A stretch of DNA of 64,000 nt from Idiomarina sp. (GTDB lineage Bacteria > Pseudomonadota > Gammaproteobacteria > Enterobacterales > Alteromonadaceae), in assembly GCA_022565355.1 (NCBI GenBank), contig JAIUMU010000002.1, forward strand, positions 186,001-250,000, read 5' to 3'. Shown one piece after another: positions 8,775 to 17,220 of the stretch; the stretch's first letter is position 1, and each line of letters opens with the position of its first letter. The position numbers and the translations under genes are program-made. The notes beneath the pieces were generated by a model, which was not told where the DNA came from, did no database searches, and worked only from the letters and a program-made list of their open reading frames with translations.

Positions 8775-10831
8775 GGGCGCACTGCGCGGAAATCTTGCAG
8801 TAGCGAGCGGCCTACCGCATGAGCTGGTGGCGCGATACCTAGGTATTCAGATACCGTTGGTGCCACATCGATTTGCCGGCTCATTGGAATGCGGCCGGCT
8901 TCGAAACCTCCGCCCCATGCGCAGGTTAAAGTACCCATGTTGGGATCGGTAGCCGAATGCGTATGGCCAGCCCAAAGCCGCGTAGGGCCGGTAACTTCAG
9001 CCGTGTTATGGCGACGATTTACTTCATAGCCATCGGCCACATTCCAGTACACATCACCACCTGCTGGGCCACCTAAACCAAGTTCAGGATGCTCAGCAGC
9101 TACATAAATACTTTCAATAACGCGATTGCCATCGGCATCTGTAAGGGCTTCCAGCGCCGCAACGATTTCCGCAATTACCGCTGCTTTTTCTTCTTGCGGA
9201 ACAATGCCACCGCGCCATTCATCGGTATTCACGGTAATCCAGCTGCCATTATTCGAAACCGCTTTGCTGCGGTTTAAATCGATCATGCCGTTATCATCTA
9301 AAAACTGCAGGCCTGCCTGTTGCATGAGTACGTTCGGACGGAATTCCAACCAGCTGGCACGCATACCATGATCGCCCACCACAAATACCGCCGCGTTATC
9401 TTGCTCAGCCAACGACATTAAATGACGTAGGCGTAAATCCACCAACTGCCACGCGTTGTTGCGTAACGCATTCGCTTTTTCAGCAAGCTCTGCATCGTAT
9501 TGTGGATAATTGGTATCGAGGTAGCCGTATACGTTATGATCGATGGAATCTCCTAGCGGGAAGTAATCCACCAATAGCTCAACGTTTTGCTCGTTCCACA
9601 TCCAGCTTGAGCCTTTATTAAACAACTTCGTAGCTAGCTCAGCGGTTTCCAAATAACGTGCTTCGGCGGTGCCATCACCACCTTGGTAGAAGGTTGGGCC
9701 AAAACCCCCGCGGGAATACATGCGCGTAGCGGAGTTGCCAAACCAGCCCTGTACATATTCTTCATAGGCACTTTGCGCTGCCCGGTGGTTGGTTTCAGCA
9801 ATGTGCATCGGGGTGTGAAATAACATGAACTCGCGGCCATTCTCTGACATTTCGAACAACCGTAAACGCGTAAATAGCGAACCATCTTCATGCGCAACCC
9901 GCAGTGGTGCCGAAAAGTGCCGCGCTAATTCGCGATTTACCGGTGATGCCTGCTCTACTGGCGAAGCGGTGGCGATAACTGCGCCTTCGGTATCTGGCTG
10001 GGTATTAATGGCGATGTGTTCGTACCGCTCGTTACCATATATTGCGCCGTAAAACGTGCCCACGTTATTGGTGAACGAAAAGAACTGCGGCTCGAGTGTG
10101 CTGTTCAGCTGGCTAATGTTTTGCCACTCAGGTTGATTATCCCACTGCACATTTTCACCGGTGAGCAGGCCATCGGCTTGCACCATTTTGTTGTAGCCGT
10201 TCATTACCACCACGTGATCTTGCTGGTAGCCTTCGATAACGCGATTACGGGCCGCCTCATTTTCTGCTGTGCGCTCGCCCACGGCAGATGGAAAGCCGGG
10301 AGTTTGTGGTGCTTGTGTAACGTGATGGCCGCCGGCTCGTAAGCCCTGCAGGCCCGCGCTTATCCAAATTGGTTCGGCGCTCGAATTATCTGAGCTATAA
10401 CCAGAAATAGCGGCTAAGGCGGTAAATTCATTGCGCGGTAACGGATGTACGCTGTTGGCGGTAATGTTGCTGATATTGCCGTAGGCGCCGGTCCATAACG
10501 CGGCGTGGCCAGCTGCGGTTACCGAGGGGAATGAAGGCTGCACGTAATCGGAGCAAGCGCCGTGATTGAACACTTCGTAGAAGGCTGGGATGCTTTCTTC
10601 TTGCAGAGAGTTGCGTAAGCGATACTCGCTGCCTGCATCAATACTGATCAATATGGCTCGCGGTTTTTGCGCTTCGCTCTCGCTAGCGGTTGCGGTTGCG
10701 GTGGTGTTAGAGGTATCAGCGCCGCCACAGGCCGCCAAAAATGATACCGAAAGAAGCCCTGCTAATACTTTTAAGGGAATTACCTTCAACTGGAAATACT
10801 TGCTCTGGTGCAAGCACGCGTTCTTGGACAT
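8771..10831 (-). CDS. Alkaline phosphatase superfamily phosphodiesterase, lipoprotein
   Basis: 686 residues. Residues 1-35 form a lipoprotein signal with lipobox LAAC (Cys about 35), so it is probably anchored in the outer membrane or periplasm. The core matches the type I phosphodiesterase/nucleotide pyrophosphatase fold: ILISIDAGSEYRL (first metal Asp), FPSVTAAGHAALWTG (nucleophile Thr), DSIDHNVYG and VVGDHGM (metal ligands). Substrate unknown; relatives hydrolyse nucleotide pyrophosphates, phospholipid head groups or phosphonate esters. All metal-binding motifs look intact. Its 5' end lies about 90 bp from the palindromic element at 10915. Confidence 0.8.
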   Translation of the reverse strand: MSKNACLHQSKYFQLKVIPLKVLAGLLSVSFLAACGGADTSNTTATATASESEAQKPRAILISIDAGSEYRLRNSLQEESIPAFYEVFNHGACSDYVQPSFPSVTAAGHAALWTGAYGNISNITANSVHPLPRNEFTALAAISGYSSDNSSAEPIWISAGLQGLRAGGHHVTQAPQTPGFPSAVGERTAENEAARNRVIEGYQQDHVVVMNGYNKMVQADGLLTGENVQWDNQPEWQNISQLNSTLEPQFFSFTNNVGTFYGAIYGNERYEHIAINTQPDTEGAVIATASPVEQASPVNRELARHFSAPLRVAHEDGSLFTRLRLFEMSENGREFMLFHTPMHIAETNHRAAQSAYEEYVQGWFGNSATRMYSRGGFGPTFYQGGDGTAEARYLETAELATKLFNKGSSWMWNEQNVELLVDYFPLGDSIDHNVYGYLDTNYPQYDAELAEKANALRNNAWQLVDLRLRHLMSLAEQDNAAVFVVGDHGMRASWLEFRPNVLMQQAGLQFLDDNGMIDLNRSKAVSNNGSWITVNTDEWRGGIVPQEEKAAVIAEIVAALEALTDADGNRVIESIYVAAEHPELGLGGPAGGDVYWNVADGYEVNRRHNTAEVTGPTRLWAGHTHSATDPNMGTLTCAWGGGFEAGRIPMSRQIDVAPTVSEYLGIAPPAHAVGRSLLQDFRAVRP

Positions 10832-10914
10832 AAAAATTCACCGCCTAATTACGAATTATCCCGCTAATTTATCAGGTTTTTATGACATTTTCATTGTCTG
10901 ATGCGCTGTTCGAG

Positions 10915-11057
10915 AAGATTGGGGTCAGTGAGGCACCTCACTGACCCCAATCTTCCCGCCGCACGAGCAATGTGCATATATTCCGTGGGCTAGCAGCCTG
11001 TTTTCTCTGTCCCCAAATAAAATGGGGACGGAGACGGTGCTCACTGACCCCAATCTT
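10915..11057. repeat. Composite palindromic (REP/BIME-like) element, copy A
   Basis: Starts with a 19-bp perfect inverted repeat, AAGATTGGGGTCAGTGAGG (10915-10933) and its complement (10936-10954), with a 2-nt loop. After about 50 bp comes a second hairpin, TCTCTGTCCCCA / TGGGGACGGAGA (11004-11034, one mismatch or wobble), then a third copy of the arm, CTCACTGACCCCAATCTT (11040-11057). The same layout recurs at 18132-18273. No REP-associated transposase gene is in the window. The right end provides two bases of the stop codon of the last mrp gene. Confidence 0.85.
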
Positions 11058-12345
11058 AGCGGAGCAGCCAAGCGAAGCGCAGGATGAGGGCGGTGGTGGC
11101 GAGCGCGGCGTAGCTGAAGATGGCGTAGATCAGCGGTTGCGGGAGTTCGGTGAGTACGGCTTTGAAGAGATCTTTGGCGTAGGCACCGCTGGTAAATGGC
11201 AGGCCGATTAGGTTTAGCGCCGGGATTGCCATCAGCACAAGGAGCAATGGTACAAATGCCGCAGGTATGCGCTTGCGGATGCCAACGCCGAGGAATAGGA
11301 GGGTTTTGTTCACACCGTGGTGCATGGCAAAGGCCAGCATTGCTGCGAAAATTGCGAGCCAAAACTGGGGATACAACCACCCTACGCCGAGCATACAGGT
11401 GAGCATGCCCATTTGGCTCACGCTGGAATAGGCTAAAACGGTTTTCGCTTGCTGGGCAAAAACGCCCATGGCAGCAGCACCGTATGCGCCAATTAAACCA
11501 AGCCCGATGGCCAGCCAAGCAATGTTGCTATAATCGGCAGCCATTACTGAGAATTCTCCCAACGGCAAGGTTAACAACCACCCTACTAAACCGGCCTTGA
11601 TCATGGCGCCACTGAGCACGGCACTGGCTGGGGTTGGTGCTACCGGATGCGCAAGTGGCAGCCACCAATGCAGCCCCGCCAAACCTGCTTTTACACCAAA
11701 ACCGGTAAACAACAACAACGCTACCCACGGCCCCTGCTCGCTGGCCGCAATAGCTCGCGGTAGTTCGCGCAACAGCGGGCTAATATCATCGTTAATTAAA
11801 TGCGCGCCCCACAGTAATCCACTGAGTAGCAAAGCTTCACCAAGCACCGCCATGGCAATGTAGATGCGTCCGGCAAACAGCGCGGGGCGGGTTTCAAAGT
11901 GAATCACTAATCCATAAGCAGCAAAGGTCATGAGGGCGAAAAAGCTGTAAAAACTAGCAATATCCCCCGCTACTAACACGCCGAAGTTACCGGTGAGGGT
12001 AAGCAGCCAGCAACGTAGATAGCGAGCTAAGTGCGCCTCACCTGGATTCTTTTGGTACTCTTGCCAGCTATACACGCCTGCAAGCAGCCATAGCAGCGCG
12101 GTAACGGCCAGCAACGTAACCAACCCCCCCGACACACGCCAATACACGCCAAGTAACAGCCAATCGGCATTCAGCACCATTGCAGTTTCGCCACTTGCCA
12201 AGCCATCGCCATGAAAAATGTACCCGGCAGCTACCAGCAGCATCGGCAAAGGCGCTGCTGCAAATATCCAGAGTTGCTTGCGCACGCGCTGTTCAGTAAC
12301 CAACGCCGCCAATAGTAAGGGCAACAGTACGAGCAGTATGATCAT
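11056..12345 (-). CDS. Third MrpD-like proton-channel subunit (divergent)
   Basis: 429 residues from the ATG at 12345 (GGGAG 8 nt upstream; ATGA overlap with the preceding gene). A multi-TM protein of the NuoL/M/N-MrpA/D superfamily, last gene of the mrp operon. It keeps the lysine motifs GVKAGLAGLHWWLP and AMIKAGLVG, but the TM5 motif that reads FFEML in the neighbouring subunit reads FFALM here, so the conserved glutamate is an alanine. It is also shorter than the other two D-type subunits. Likely a structural or altered channel subunit of the antiporter. Its stop codon falls in palindromic element A. Confidence 0.8.
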   Translation of the reverse strand: MIILLVLLPLLLAALVTEQRVRKQLWIFAAAPLPMLLVAAGYIFHGDGLASGETAMVLNADWLLLGVYWRVSGGLVTLLAVTALLWLLAGVYSWQEYQKNPGEAHLARYLRCWLLTLTGNFGVLVAGDIASFYSFFALMTFAAYGLVIHFETRPALFAGRIYIAMAVLGEALLLSGLLWGAHLINDDISPLLRELPRAIAASEQGPWVALLLFTGFGVKAGLAGLHWWLPLAHPVAPTPASAVLSGAMIKAGLVGWLLTLPLGEFSVMAADYSNIAWLAIGLGLIGAYGAAAMGVFAQQAKTVLAYSSVSQMGMLTCMLGVGWLYPQFWLAIFAAMLAFAMHHGVNKTLLFLGVGIRKRIPAAFVPLLLVLMAIPALNLIGLPFTSGAYAKDLFKAVLTELPQPLIYAIFSYAALATTALILRFAWLLR

Positions 12346-13859
12346 GGCAAATACTCCCGTACAGAAATTAACGTTGCCCAAGTAAGTGGGCTAAATGCGT
12401 GTGCCGCGAACAATCCAGCGGCGATCGAGAACACTGCGGTTGCCACTACTGGCCATAATAACAAACCATGGGTTTCAAAGCGTGCCGCGGCAATTTGCTC
12501 ATCTGGCCACGGTTGCTTCTGCGGCTTAAACCAAAGCCGATACAGTATGGGTAAAAAGTATGCCGCGTTCAGCATACTGCTGATAATCAATACCAGCACT
12601 GCCCAATTCATTCCGGCAGCAAAGGCGCCACTAGCCAAATACCACTTACTAATAAAGCCAGCGGTTGGCGGCACACCGATCATGCCAAAGGCACCAATGG
12701 TAAAGGCAATACTGGTGAGTGGCATGCGCTTACCCGTGCCATCAAGCTCATCGATACGATGAATACCGAGGGTTTCCGCATAGTTACCAGCACAGAAGAA
12801 TAAGGTTACCTTCATGATCCCTTGATGCAACAAGTGCACCAAGCCACCAATGGTGCCAATAGGCCCAAATAAACACACTCCGAGTACGATATAGGAAACT
12901 TGGCTTACAGTTGAATAGGCTAAGCGTTTTTTCAGCTCTATTTGCCGCAGCGCCTGCAACGATCCCCACAAGATGGTAATGGCGGCTAGTATCGCCAGCG
13001 GCAGCAGCACTCCCAGCTGCCAAGCAAACTCAATGCCATAAACGTTGTACACCACCCGTACAATACCGAACGCACCGGCCTTTACTACCGCAACCGCATG
13101 CAACAATGCACTTACCGGCGCCGGAGCTACCATGGCTACGGGCAACCAACCGTGCAATGGCACTAAGGCCGCTTTTACACCGAGGCCGGCAATGAACATG
13201 AAGAATAATATGGTAAGCCAAAGGCTAACCTCACTTCCTTCCCCAAGCGTTTGAAAGCCACCTGCTTCTGTGAACTCTGCGGCTTCTGCACCGAATAGCC
13301 CATAAAATAGCGCTACCGCAGTGAGCAATACGGCGCCACCGCTGAGGGTGTAACGCAAATAAGTACGGCCCGCTTTTAATGACGCCTCGGTGCCGCGATG
13401 CACCACCAGTGGGTAAGTAGATAGCGTGAGCATTTCGAAAAAGATTAAAAAGGTAAATAAGTTGCCTGCCAGCGCGATGCCCATAGTGGAAGCCACACAC
13501 AGGCTGAAGAAGCCGAAGAAACGGCTGCGATGCGGCGAGCCCTCGAGGTAACCAATGGCGTACAAGGTGGTGAATAACCACAGCACCGATGAAAGGCCGG
13601 CGAAGAGCATAGAAAGCGCGTCGGCGCGGAGCAGAAAATCAATACCGGGGACAATTTCAAAGCGCGTTTCGGCGATATCGCCCGCCATAATCAACTGCAC
13701 CATGTAGGCAACAATTGCCAACTTCACTACCGCCGCACCAATGTTTAAAACACTACGGGTGCGTTGCTGCGCTTCGGGCAAGGCAAAGATGATCAACGCT
13801 GCAAGCAGCGAGGTACCCACTACAACTACGGGCAACCAAAAGGTGAATTCTGGCATCAT
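12342..13859 (-). CDS. Mrp antiporter MrpD-like subunit 2
   Basis: 505 residues from the ATGATG at 13859, overlapping the stop of the previous gene (ATGA) and preceded by a G-rich site; the longer frame has no support. A proton-conducting membrane transporter (Proton_antipo_M) with about 14 TM segments. Key charged residues are present: Glu in FFEMLTLSTYPL, Lys in LGVKAALVPLHGWLP, Lys in AVVKAGAFGIVR. Acts as one of the ion-translocating subunits of the multi-subunit cation/proton antiporter in the inner membrane. Confidence 0.85.
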   Translation of the reverse strand: MMPEFTFWLPVVVVGTSLLAALIIFALPEAQQRTRSVLNIGAAVVKLAIVAYMVQLIMAGDIAETRFEIVPGIDFLLRADALSMLFAGLSSVLWLFTTLYAIGYLEGSPHRSRFFGFFSLCVASTMGIALAGNLFTFLIFFEMLTLSTYPLVVHRGTEASLKAGRTYLRYTLSGGAVLLTAVALFYGLFGAEAAEFTEAGGFQTLGEGSEVSLWLTILFFMFIAGLGVKAALVPLHGWLPVAMVAPAPVSALLHAVAVVKAGAFGIVRVVYNVYGIEFAWQLGVLLPLAILAAITILWGSLQALRQIELKKRLAYSTVSQVSYIVLGVCLFGPIGTIGGLVHLLHQGIMKVTLFFCAGNYAETLGIHRIDELDGTGKRMPLTSIAFTIGAFGMIGVPPTAGFISKWYLASGAFAAGMNWAVLVLIISSMLNAAYFLPILYRLWFKPQKQPWPDEQIAAARFETHGLLLWPVVATAVFSIAAGLFAAHAFSPLTWATLISVREYLP

Positions 13860-15313
13860 AATCCACCCCCTTGGAAACCTGAGCTTTGCAATAAGCTCAG
13901 TGGCCATTGGCTAAAGAAACCCATGGCAATGGCGATTGCAGCGAGCGCCAGCGCGGTAAAATCAAGCGTGCTGGACGTACTAGAGAACTCATGGGTTGCT
14001 TTTTCCACGAACGATATACGGAACACGCGAAACACATAAGCGGCAGTAAGCAGGCCACCTACCACCAATAGAATGAACCACCACCATTGCTGGCTGGCCA
14101 TGGCGCTTTGTAGCAATAGCCATTTGGCGTTAAAGCCGCCACTTGGGGGTAGGCCCATAATACTTACTGCGGAAAGCCCAAAGGCGAACAAAGAAATCGG
14201 AATGCGGTGGCTTACCCCGGCTAAATCGTTTACTTTGCCGTGGCCGATCGCGAGCACTAATGTACCCACCGACATAAACATGGCGGCTTTGGCAAAGCCA
14301 TGCGCCAGCAAATGCAGCATAGCACCCTGCCAAGCCAGCCCCGCTGCCACTGCCGTAGTGCCGATGGCGAGGGGGAACAGGAGCATTAAATAGCCGAGCT
14401 GGGCAACAGTGGAATAGGCTACCAGCATTTTTACTTGCGCCGCTTTATACGCTTGCCAACTGCCCCACAATATGGCGCCAGCCCCCAGTACACCAAGGCC
14501 TTGCGCCGCGCTGTAAAGCACCACATGGCTGTTGATTTCGGACGCCATATCAAGCCAAACGCGCGCCAAAATATAGAACGATGCCTTTACTACGAGTGCG
14601 GAAAGCAAGGCACTTACCGGCGCCAACGCGCCACCATGGGCGGGCGGTAACCAATAGTGAAACGGGAATATGGCCGTTTTCAGCAGCAAGCCGATACTGA
14701 TTAAGCCAATAGCCACAAAGGTAGTGATATTGGCATCGAGCAATTCGCCAAGTTGCGGAATAGCCAACGTGCCGTAAGCACCATATAGGATAGCCACGCC
14801 GGCTAAATAGGCGAGCGAGCCCAACAATGCCGCGTATAGGTAGCGCAAAGCCGCATGCAGTGCGGGCTTTTCGCCGGTTAACGTAACCATACCCACGGCG
14901 GCAAGCCCGAGTAGCTCGAGGCCAACGTATAAATTAAACAGATCGCCCGCTAACCAAATGCCATTTAACGACGCCAACAAAAACCAAAACAGCGGCCAAA
15001 AATAGGTTTGTTCGTGCTCATAGCGTTGCAAATAGCTTTGCGCATAGAAGGCCACAAACAGTGCAACAACGGCGCTTAAACTGATGAGCGTTACGCTTAC
15101 CCCATCTGCGATTAAGGCAATGCCCAGTGGCGCCTGCCAATCACCGAGCGCGTACTCGATAGGGCCATTTACATACACATCGGCAGTGAGCAGCAATGCA
15201 GCCCCCACTTGCAATAACAACCCCGCGCGGATCGTGAGCGAAAGCCAGCGCTGAGGCAGCAAAATGCATAAGATCGCCCATGCGAGCGGGATGATTAACA
15301 ATAACGGCATCAT
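13856..15313 (-). CDS. mrpD: Mrp antiporter MrpD-like subunit 1
   Basis: 485 residues, with about 14 predicted TM helices, NuoN/MrpD-like. The TM5 glutamate (NLYVGLELLGLA), TM7 lysine (LLLKTAIFPFHYWLP) and the second lysine (LVVKASFYILAR) are all in place. The start ATG overlaps the mrpC stop (ATGA). Position directly after mrpC matches mrpD of other Mrp operons, so I give it the mrpD name; the two further D-type genes follow it. Confidence 0.87.
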   Translation of the reverse strand: MMPLLLIIPLAWAILCILLPQRWLSLTIRAGLLLQVGAALLLTADVYVNGPIEYALGDWQAPLGIALIADGVSVTLISLSAVVALFVAFYAQSYLQRYEHEQTYFWPLFWFLLASLNGIWLAGDLFNLYVGLELLGLAAVGMVTLTGEKPALHAALRYLYAALLGSLAYLAGVAILYGAYGTLAIPQLGELLDANITTFVAIGLISIGLLLKTAIFPFHYWLPPAHGGALAPVSALLSALVVKASFYILARVWLDMASEINSHVVLYSAAQGLGVLGAGAILWGSWQAYKAAQVKMLVAYSTVAQLGYLMLLFPLAIGTTAVAAGLAWQGAMLHLLAHGFAKAAMFMSVGTLVLAIGHGKVNDLAGVSHRIPISLFAFGLSAVSIMGLPPSGGFNAKWLLLQSAMASQQWWWFILLVVGGLLTAAYVFRVFRISFVEKATHEFSSTSSTLDFTALALAAIAIAMGFFSQWPLSLLQSSGFQGGGL

Positions 15314-15768
15314 TGCGGATCACCGTTTTTGTTGAGATTGGGGTCAGTGAGGGCGGTGTCAGTGACGGTGGTGTCAGAGACGGCGGTATCAGACCCCGTT
15401 CTCTCGGCGCCATTCTTTTCTGCGGCGTCGTTCTCTGCGGCATCGTTCTCTGCGGCTTTATTTTCTGCGGCCAAAGCCGCCACCACGCTGGCCAAAGCAA
15501 AGCGGCGAATCACTACGAGCGCCAACGCTGTTGCGGAAACTGCAACAACAATTCCAGTAAGCACTAACGCCTGCGGCACCGCATCGGCAGCACCATCGTT
15601 TTGGGTTTGCGCCATGCCAACCATCATTAAGAACACCCCAGAGCCCATGATATTAAAGGCCAAGAGTTTCTTGAGCAGGCGTTTACTTAACAGAAACGCC
15701 AATAATGACAGGGCAATGAGCGCGGCACCGATGCCGGCATACCAGAAATCAACCGAGAAGCTAATCAT
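15310..15768 (-). CDS. mrpC: Mrp antiporter subunit C (NuoK-like) with repetitive tail
   Basis: 152 residues from the ATG at 15768, which has GGAGG upstream and overlaps the mrpB stop by 8 bp. Residues 1-95 are the NuoK-like three-helix core (AGIGAALIALSLLAFLL, LLAFNIMGSGVFLMMVGMAQ, PQALVLTGIVVAVSATALALV). From about residue 103 the protein is low-complexity: four AAEND/AAENK-type units, then SDTAV-SDTTV-TDTAL-TDPNL, encoded by 15-bp repeats that contain REP-like sequence. Typical MrpC is about 110-120 residues, so the tail is an addition. Overlaps mrpD by 4 bp. Confidence 0.88.
   Translation of the reverse strand: MISFSVDFWYAGIGAALIALSLLAFLLSKRLLKKLLAFNIMGSGVFLMMVGMAQTQNDGAADAVPQALVLTGIVVAVSATALALVVIRRFALASVVAALAAENKAAENDAAENDAAEKNGAERTGSDTAVSDTTVTDTALTDPNLNKNGDPQ
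15335..15405. repeat. Degenerate REP-like element inside the mrpC 3' end
   Basis: The left end, AGATTGGGGTCAGTGAGG (15335-15352), is identical to an arm of element A; the right end AGACCCCGTTCT resembles the inner arm of element B (TGACCCCGTTCT). Between them lie GGCGGTGTCAGTGAC, GGTGGTGTCAGAGAC and a partial third 15-bp unit. Translated on the minus strand it gives the five-residue repeats of the MrpC tail. Confidence 0.75.
15420..15475. repeat. 15-bp tandem repeat coding AAEND units in mrpC
   Basis: Units of the type TTCTCTGCGGCATCG (plus-strand reading, centred on TCTGCGG) recur about four times and encode AAENK-AAEND-AAEND-AAEKN on the minus strand. They lie directly beside the REP-like block, so the two repeats together make up the whole hydrophilic tail. 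Confidence 0.75.
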
Positions 15769-16930
15769 GATCAGCCTCCGCTTTACCGCTATTGCCAGGT
15801 GGCCTATTACCAACACCGTTATCTGAGCCCACCGTGCTACCGGACTTCACAGAGCGTTGTGAGCTTTTCGCGTTAGGCTCGGCACCATCACCAGGCGAGT
15901 GCACAAATAAACTTAACAAGGTAAGGCCGATTGAAAATGTGAGCATGGCTTCAATAAAGAAGATTAAGGAGCCGGCCCAGCCATCGGGGTAATTTAAAAA
16001 TGGTCTGCCGCCGAACATCACGCTGGCCGCCACGGTAAGAAATACTAGGAAGCCCAATACCAAGCCAAACCGCAGAAGTTGATCAACGCGGCTCGCAATG
16101 TTGTAACCAGCTAAACGGGCAATAACACCCGCCGCAGCTATTAAGGCACCGGCCTGAAAAGCGCCGCCCGGCATGGTTGAGCCCGCCCACAATATGTAGC
16201 CACCGGTTACTAACACTAAGGGAATTAAGCGCTGCGTGAAGTTACGCAGGATTGGATCGTTACCGCCGTCCTCACTGATTACGCCGGCATACGCCGCTTG
16301 CCGGGCCCCTATTAATGCCGAACTGGGCGCTTGTTGTTCATTGCTATTGCTGGGAATACGCAAAGAAAGGCCAATAATTACTGCCACCAGCAGAACCGCT
16401 ACTTCCAACAACGTATCGTAACTACGAAAATTCAGCAGTACGGCGGTAATCGGATGTTCGATACCCGCATCGGGGATCCCTTCGGCAACCATACTTGGCA
16501 GATTCACCGCGGCCTCTGGGCGCATAAAAAGTGCTGCCTGTAAGGCGATTAAGATGCCTAGTGAAAGCAAGCCAACCGCCAAAAAGCGGAGGTTTTCGTG
16601 ACCTTTGCCATGGTTATTTTGCGCAGCGCACGCGCGGGTGCTGGTAAATGTGTTGAGCAACTGCTGATCTACTGGCGGCAGCTTACCTGCTGCGGTTTTC
16701 TTCGCTCGCAACACACTTAAAGTATCGAGCAATAATACACCAGTTAAGCCGGCGCCAATTGCTGCCTCAGCGAGCGCCAGATCGGGTGCTTGCAAGCGCA
16801 GCCATGCCAACGCCAATAGCACCCCAAACACTACAAACATTACGATGGCGCGAAACAAATCTGCCGACCAAAACACGCCTGCAGCCGCGAGCAACATGCC
16901 GAGCCCGAGCAAGATATCAAATGCGATCAT
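15761..16930 (-). CDS. mrpB: MbhD-MbhE-MrpB fusion subunit of the Mrp antiporter
   Basis: 389 residues and three recognisable parts. Residues 1-80 are MbhD/DUF4040-like (LAWLRLQAPDLALAEAAIGAGLTGVLLLDTL), about 115-210 MbhE-like (VGLLSLGILIALQAALF, NFRSYDTLLEVAVLL), and about 235-350 the MnhB domain (GGYILWAGSTMPGGAFQAGALIAAAG). In classical Mrp operons the first two are the C-terminus of the large MrpA; here they are joined to MrpB and the NuoL-like part of MrpA is absent. The C-terminal 35 residues are Gly/Ser/Asn-rich. ATGA overlap with mrpG. Confidence 0.85.
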   Translation of the reverse strand: MIAFDILLGLGMLLAAAGVFWSADLFRAIVMFVVFGVLLALAWLRLQAPDLALAEAAIGAGLTGVLLLDTLSVLRAKKTAAGKLPPVDQQLLNTFTSTRACAAQNNHGKGHENLRFLAVGLLSLGILIALQAALFMRPEAAVNLPSMVAEGIPDAGIEHPITAVLLNFRSYDTLLEVAVLLVAVIIGLSLRIPSNSNEQQAPSSALIGARQAAYAGVISEDGGNDPILRNFTQRLIPLVLVTGGYILWAGSTMPGGAFQAGALIAAAGVIARLAGYNIASRVDQLLRFGLVLGFLVFLTVAASVMFGGRPFLNYPDGWAGSLIFFIEAMLTFSIGLTLLSLFVHSPGDGAEPNAKSSQRSVKSGSTVGSDNGVGNRPPGNSGKAEADHD

Positions 16931-17220
16931 GCGTCTGGCTCCTCGTTTTGCAGCTTGTTGGCAACCAGATATGCAGACACTGAACTAGCCGCCAGTATCA
17001 GCACCCAGCACAGCAGGATTTTTAGTGCTTGTTGCGGCGAGTTGGCAAAGGGCAGCAAGCCCACGACCAGCATGCCCAAGCCGAGGTTATCGGCCTTGGT
17101 AAGCGCATGAATGCGGGTGTAAGTATCAGGGAAGCGCAGTAAACCAATACTTCCCACTAAAAAGAACAGCACCCCTGTGCCAATCAGAATCGTTTGCACA
17201 ATAGTAAGGAGTAAGCTCAT
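16927..17220 (-). CDS. mrpG: Mrp antiporter subunit G
   Basis: 97 residues with three TM helices and the PhaG/MnhG signature GLLRFPDTYTRIHALTKADNLG (about residues 26-47). A small membrane subunit of the cation/proton antiporter needed for assembly. Overlaps mrpF by 4 bp and mrpB by 4 bp. Confidence 0.9.
   Translation of the reverse strand: MSLLLTIVQTILIGTGVLFFLVGSIGLLRFPDTYTRIHALTKADNLGLGMLVVGLLPFANSPQQALKILLCWVLILAASSVSAYLVANKLQNEEPDA

Noticed and set aside
10925-11518. A 197-codon minus-strand ORF over the palindromic element and the 3' end of the last mrp gene
   Set aside because: It lies in another frame of a clear antiporter gene and its end is just the translated repeat. A similar phrase (SVPxxFGDREN) appears in a short ORF over element B, so it is repeat sequence, not a protein.
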